This document shows positions 60,259 through 64,000 of a stretch of 64,000 nt of DNA, piece after piece. The position numbers and the translations under genes are program-made. The notes beneath the pieces were generated by a model. The model was given only the letters and a program-made list of their open reading frames with translations. It did not search any database and was not told the DNA's origin. The DNA comes from Clostridia bacterium (GTDB lineage Bacteria; Bacillota; Clostridia; Christensenellales; DTU072): contig JAFQOO010000001.1 in NCBI GenBank assembly GCA_017403145.1, positions 1 to 64,000 of the forward strand. Reading direction: 5' to 3'. How positions within the stretch are numbered: the stretch's first letter is position 1; every line of letters begins with the position of its first letter.

Positions 60259-62126
60259 AAAAACCTACCGATTATCCCATATATCTTTTTAACGAAGGCA
60301 CCAACTCGGAGTGTTACAAGTTTATGCGCCCCTCTTACGTTGTTAAGAACAAGAAGAAGGTGTGGCGCTTCCGCGTATGGGCACCCAATGCAAAAAGCGT
60401 ATCGGTAGTAGGCAACTTTAATAAATGGGATAGGAACGTTAACCCTATGGTTCCTATCGGTGGAGGCATTTGGGAAACCTACGTTCGTAGCCTTAAAAAG
60501 TACGATATTTATAAATTTAGCGTGGAGTGGCAAAACGGAAAAATCGTTTTGAAAGCAGACCCGTATGCTATGCATACGGAAACCCCTCCGTCGAACGCAA
60601 GCAAGATATACGATATAAGCGGATATCAATGGGGCGACAAGGAGTGGCGCGAAAACCTTAAAGGTACCGACCACGCAAAAGCACCCATCAATATATACGA
60701 GCTACATTTGGGCTCTTGGAAAAGACACGATAACGGTAATTATCTATCATACCGTGATATGGCGGACCATCTTATCCCTTACATTAAGGAAATGGGCTAC
60801 ACCCACGTGGAATTTTTGCCTGTAACCGAGCATCCTTTGGAAATGAGCTGGGGATATCAAGTAAGTGGCTTTTTTGCACCCACTTCTAGATTTGGCACAC
60901 CTCACGATTTTATGTACTTGATAGACAAACTTCACCAAGCGGGAATAGGAGTTATACTCGACCTAGTTCTTTCCCATTTCCCCAAAGATGAGTTTGGTCT
61001 ATACAACTTTGACGGTGTGCAAGAATACGAGTATTCCGACCCCTATAAAGCCGAACATAAGGGTTGGGGAACGGTTGTTTTCGATTATGGCAAGGGTGCG
61101 GTTAGGTCTTTCTTAACCTCGGTTGCTTGCTTCTGGCTCGAAAACTATCACGTGGACGGACTGCGTCTTGATGCAGTTGCAAGTATGCTATACCTCGATT
61201 ATTGCAGAGAGGAAGGGGAATGGCGTCCTAACGTGTTTGGCGGAAACTATAATTTGGAAGCGGTAGATTTTATTAAGCATCTTAACAAAACCGTGCTTAC
61301 CAAGTTCCCAAATGCTATGATGATAGCAGAGGAATCAACCTCATTCCCAATGGTAACGATGCCCCCGGCATTGGGCGGTCTAGGCTTCAATTTCAAGTGG
61401 AATATGGGTTGGATGAACGATATGCTTGCTTACGAAAAGGTGGACCCGTTCTTCCGTAAAGGCTCGCATAATAAGCTCACCTTCGGTATATCGTACGCAT
61501 TCAAGGAAAACTACGTATTGCCCTTTAGCCACGACGAAGTGGTACACGGTAAATGCTCTATGGTTTCCAAAATGCACGGTAACTACGAGGATAAGTTTAG
61601 AGCTCTCAAAGCATTATATGCTTTCCAATATGCCCATCCCGGCAAAAAATTGAACTTTATGGGTAACGAAATCGCTCAGTTTATTGAGTGGAATTTCCTT
61701 CGTCCCATCGATTGGTTTTTGCTTGACTACGACACCCATAGAGATATGCAAGGATACGTCAAAAAGCTAAACCATCTATATAAGGAGTACCCTGCTTTCT
61801 ACGAGTTGGATAACACCTACGATGGCTTCAAGTGGTTGGTTGTAGACGACGCTGTTCAAAACGTGGTCGCGTTCTATAGAGAAGACGAAAAGGGCGAAAG
61901 AATTATAGCCATAATAAACTTTAGCGACGTATGGCGTAAGGATTATACCTTCGGTGTGCCCGACGAGGGTAAATACAAAGTAATTATGAACTCCAACGCA
62001 AAGGACTTCACGGGCGGAGATATAATAGAAACCCAAGAAGTACCTATGCACGGACACGAACAATCATTAAAAATTATGCTAGAGGGTAACTCGGCTTTAT
62101 ATTTAAAACTAATTAAGGAGGAATAA
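60255..62126 (+). CDS. glgB: GlgB, 1,4-alpha-glucan branching enzyme
   Basis: This 623-residue family GH13 enzyme has an N-terminal CBM48 ([32 protein letters not shown]). The catalytic barrel has [12 protein letters not shown] (nucleophile Asp about residue 305), [11 protein letters not shown] (Glu about 357) and [13 protein letters not shown]-terminal all-beta domain ends the protein. It makes alpha-1,6 branches in glycogen. It overlaps ispE by four bases and is two bases from glgC. Confidence 0.96.
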   Translation: MKKPTDYPIYLFNEGTNSECYKFMRPSYVVKNKKKVWRFRVWAPNAKSVSVVGNFNKWDRNVNPMVPIGGGIWETYVRSLKKYDIYKFSVEWQNGKIVLKADPYAMHTETPPSNASKIYDISGYQWGDKEWRENLKGTDHAKAPINIYELHLGSWKRHDNGNYLSYRDMADHLIPYIKEMGYTHVEFLPVTEHPLEMSWGYQVSGFFAPTSRFGTPHDFMYLIDKLHQAGIGVILDLVLSHFPKDEFGLYNFDGVQEYEYSDPYKAEHKGWGTVVFDYGKGAVRSFLTSVACFWLENYHVDGLRLDAVASMLYLDYCREEGEWRPNVFGGNYNLEAVDFIKHLNKTVLTKFPNAMMIAEESTSFPMVTMPPALGGLGFNFKWNMGWMNDMLAYEKVDPFFRKGSHNKLTFGISYAFKENYVLPFSHDEVVHGKCSMVSKMHGNYEDKFRALKALYAFQYAHPGKKLNFMGNEIAQFIEWNFLRPIDWFLLDYDTHRDMQGYVKKLNHLYKEYPAFYELDNTYDGFKWLVVDDAVQNVVAFYREDEKGERIIAIINFSDVWRKDYTFGVPDEGKYKVIMNSNAKDFTGGDIIETQEVPMHGHEQSLKIMLEGNSALYLKLIKEE

Positions 62127-62128
62127 AG

Positions 62129-63328
62129 ATGCAAGTCAAAAAAGAATGCGTTGCTATGTTGCTTGCAGGCGGTCAAGGCACACGTCTTGGCGCTCTAACA
62201 CGTAAGGTTGCCAAACCTGCCGTACCTTTTGGAGGAAAGTATAGGATAATCGATTTTACCTTATCCAATACTATCAACTCCGATATCGATACTATAGGTG
62301 TTCTTACGCAATATCAACCCTTCGACCTCAACCAATACATTGGTAACGGTCAACCCTGGGACCTCGACAGATTGGAAGGTGGCGCTTTCGTCTTACCCCC
62401 TTACCAAAAGGCAAAGAGCGGTGAGTGGTATAAAGGTACCGCTAACGCAATATATCAAAACATCGATTTTGTAGACCGCTATAGCGCCGATTACGTACTT
62501 ATTCTTTCGGGCGACCATATTTACAAGATGGACTATAACAAGATGCTCCAATACCATATCGCAAAGGGCGCCGATTGTACTATAGCTGTTCAAAACGTTC
62601 CTATCGAAGAAGCATCTAGATTTGGTATTATGAATACCGATAGCGACGATAAGATTTTCGAGTTCGAAGAAAAACCCAAGCACCCCAAATCCACCAAGGC
62701 AAGTATGGGTATTTATATCTTCACTTGGGCAAAGCTAAAGAAGTACCTTATCGAAGATGAATTAAACAAAGCGTCACACAACGACTTTGGTAAAAACATT
62801 ATCCCCAATATGCTAAACGCAGGCGAGCAAATGTACACCTACGATTTCAAGGGATATTGGAAAGACGTTGGTACTATTTCTTCACTTTGGGAAGCCAATA
62901 TGGATATTTTGGATAACGATAGCGGTATCAATTTGAGCGATAGCGATTGGAAAATTTATGCAAGAAATACTGCTGAACCTCCGCACTTTGTTGGCTCGGG
63001 CGCAAAAATTTCTAACGCTGTTGTATCCGAAGGTTGCGTGGTTCAAGGCGAGGTAGTAAACTCTATTATCTCTCGCGGTGCTACCATAGAAAAGGGAGCA
63101 ATCATAAACGATAGTATAGTAATGCCCAATGCAGTTGTTAAAGCGGGAGCAACCGTAAACCATTCTATTATCGGTTGGAACGCTATTATCGAGAGCGACG
63201 CAAAGGTAGGTTCCTATCAAGAAAAGGCAATCGCCGGCGAATGGCAAATTGCTGTGGTTGGTCCTAACGTAACCGTTGCTAGCGGTGAAGTTGTTAAAGC
63301 AGGCGCTATGTTAGAGGAGGATAACTAA
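62129..63328 (+). CDS. glgC: GlgC, glucose-1-phosphate adenylyltransferase
   Basis: This 399-residue enzyme makes ADP-glucose. [39 protein letters not shown] is the nucleotide-binding signature, with [19 protein letters not shown] (catalytic Asp) and [21 protein letters not shown]. The C-terminal left-handed beta-helix ([20 protein letters not shown]...) follows. AAGGAGG overlaps the end of glgB. In Firmicutes GlgC works together with GlgD, encoded next. Confidence 0.96.
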   Translation: MQVKKECVAMLLAGGQGTRLGALTRKVAKPAVPFGGKYRIIDFTLSNTINSDIDTIGVLTQYQPFDLNQYIGNGQPWDLDRLEGGAFVLPPYQKAKSGEWYKGTANAIYQNIDFVDRYSADYVLILSGDHIYKMDYNKMLQYHIAKGADCTIAVQNVPIEEASRFGIMNTDSDDKIFEFEEKPKHPKSTKASMGIYIFTWAKLKKYLIEDELNKASHNDFGKNIIPNMLNAGEQMYTYDFKGYWKDVGTISSLWEANMDILDNDSGINLSDSDWKIYARNTAEPPHFVGSGAKISNAVVSEGCVVQGEVVNSIISRGATIEKGAIINDSIVMPNAVVKAGATVNHSIIGWNAIIESDAKVGSYQEKAIAGEWQIAVVGPNVTVASGEVVKAGAMLEEDN

Positions 63329-63329
63329 T

Positions 63330-64000
63330 ATGAACAAAAAGATGATGGCAATACTTTTTGCAAGCGGTAACGAATCCAAACTCAATGAGTTAACTTTACA
63401 CCGTACAACCGCATCACTACCCTTTGCTGGTAGGTATAGATTGATAGACTTTGCACTATCTAACTTTGTTAACTCGGGCGTTACCCGTATAGGTATTATT
63501 ACCCGTAACAATTATTCTTCCCTAATGGACCACATCCGTATGGGACGTGATTGGGACCTTAACCGTAAGAATAGCGGTATAGCAGTATTCCCTCCCTTTG
63601 GTTTGAACACTTCCAGAGACGTTTATAAGGGAAAGATAGAAGCTCTTTATACCGTGCTCGATTTCTTAGAAAAAGCTCCCGAAGATTACGTATGCGTATC
63701 TAACTCCAATATAGCAAGCAACATTGAACTCGACGCTATTTTGGAAGAGCATATTGCAAGAGGTGCAGACCTTACTATGCTTTGCCACAAAGCAAACGTA
63801 ACCAGCTCTAAGCGCGTTATCATTACCAAGAACGAACAAGACGTTGTAACCGACATTTGCCAAGTTGAAATTCCTTCTACCGAAGAAAAACTTGTATCCC
63901 TCAATATCTATATCGTTAGAAAAGATTTGTTGGTAAGCTGGGTAGAACAAGCCTATGCTCGCGGATACGTTGATTTTGAAAAGGATATACTCTTCCGTGA
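63330..64000 (+). CDS. glgD: GlgD, regulatory subunit of glucose-1-phosphate adenylyltransferase, 5' part
   Basis: The ATG at 63330, after AGAGGAGG, opens a frame that runs off the window: MNKKMMAILFASGNESKLNELTLHRTTASLPFAGRYRLIDFALSNFVNSG. The family G.GTR loop is replaced (ASGNESKL), and the active-site Asp region reads VCVSNSNIAS instead of SGDHIY. Both changes are typical of the catalytically poor GlgD partner of GlgC. It starts one base after the glgC stop. Confidence 0.92.
   Translation, partial: MNKKMMAILFASGNESKLNELTLHRTTASLPFAGRYRLIDFALSNFVNSGVTRIGIITRNNYSSLMDHIRMGRDWDLNRKNSGIAVFPPFGLNTSRDVYKGKIEALYTVLDFLEKAPEDYVCVSNSNIASNIELDAILEEHIARGADLTMLCHKANVTSSKRVIITKNEQDVVTDICQVEIPSTEEKLVSLNIYIVRKDLLVSWVEQAYARGYVDFEKDILFR

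Overview
The window looks like a chromosomal segment of a low-G+C, Gram-positive anaerobe of the Clostridia class, probably an uncultured gut lineage. The reasons are AT-rich intergenic DNA, strong AGGAGG-type ribosome sites, many lipoproteins with a clean lipobox, a ZTP riboswitch on a long purine operon, a single-chain PurL, a Veg/SPOCS-LysM/ispE neighbourhood and a glgB-glgC-glgD set. Taxonomy is inferred from gene content only.

Layout. 1-4700: the 3' end of a YdeI-like gene, a cluster of nested small palindromes, a TetR-lipoprotein operon with a 33-bp operator, and a YwaF-like membrane protein. 4900-6900: no long gene, but ten short minus-strand RNA genes of six sequence types. Each has its own sigma-A-like promoter and a hairpin/U-tract end, and they are interleaved with degraded copies of two tiny membrane-peptide ORFs. 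This is the most unusual part of the window. 6970-9900: a visibly more G+C-rich block (Veg-like protein, small conserved protein, MATE transporter fused to a cytidylate-kinase-like domain), probably acquired. 10000-10733: repeats whose inverted ends copy the 3' end of a tRNA, next to tRNA-Ala. 12000-15400: a TetR regulator divergent from feoAB. 15500-29280: the purine operon purE-C-F-M-(FNT transporter)-N-purO-like-AICAR transformylase-D-L-fhs under a ZTP riboswitch. Formate uptake and activation (FNT channel, Fhs) sit beside the formyl-folate-dependent purine steps.

29280-41000: tandem repeats, an MFS transporter, an autoregulated-looking HTH plus unknown membrane protein pair, an MMPL transporter divergent from a lipoprotein, a CrtI-like oxidoreductase with an iron-sulfur flavin reductase, and a radical SAM maturase-like protein. 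41300-52700: galE, an aminotransferase, TSUP and DUF4345 membrane proteins, an RsgI-like lipoprotein, pheA, a HAD hydrolase, an MFS transporter, an SPFH-like protein with a 35-residue membrane partner, a small lipoprotein and a VOC protein. 52780-53270: two tandem copies of the tRNA-tailed repeat beside tRNA-Val. 53500-64000: a lipoprotein, ileS, veg, a SPOCS-LysM protein, ispE and glgBCD (glgD runs off the end).

Two themes cross the window. Several genes have a -10 box placed 6-7 bases before the start codon and no ribosome site, so their mRNAs are probably leaderless. Repeat elements are concentrated next to tRNA genes and carry tRNA 3'-end sequence. All functional calls come from reading the sequence; no database search was run.
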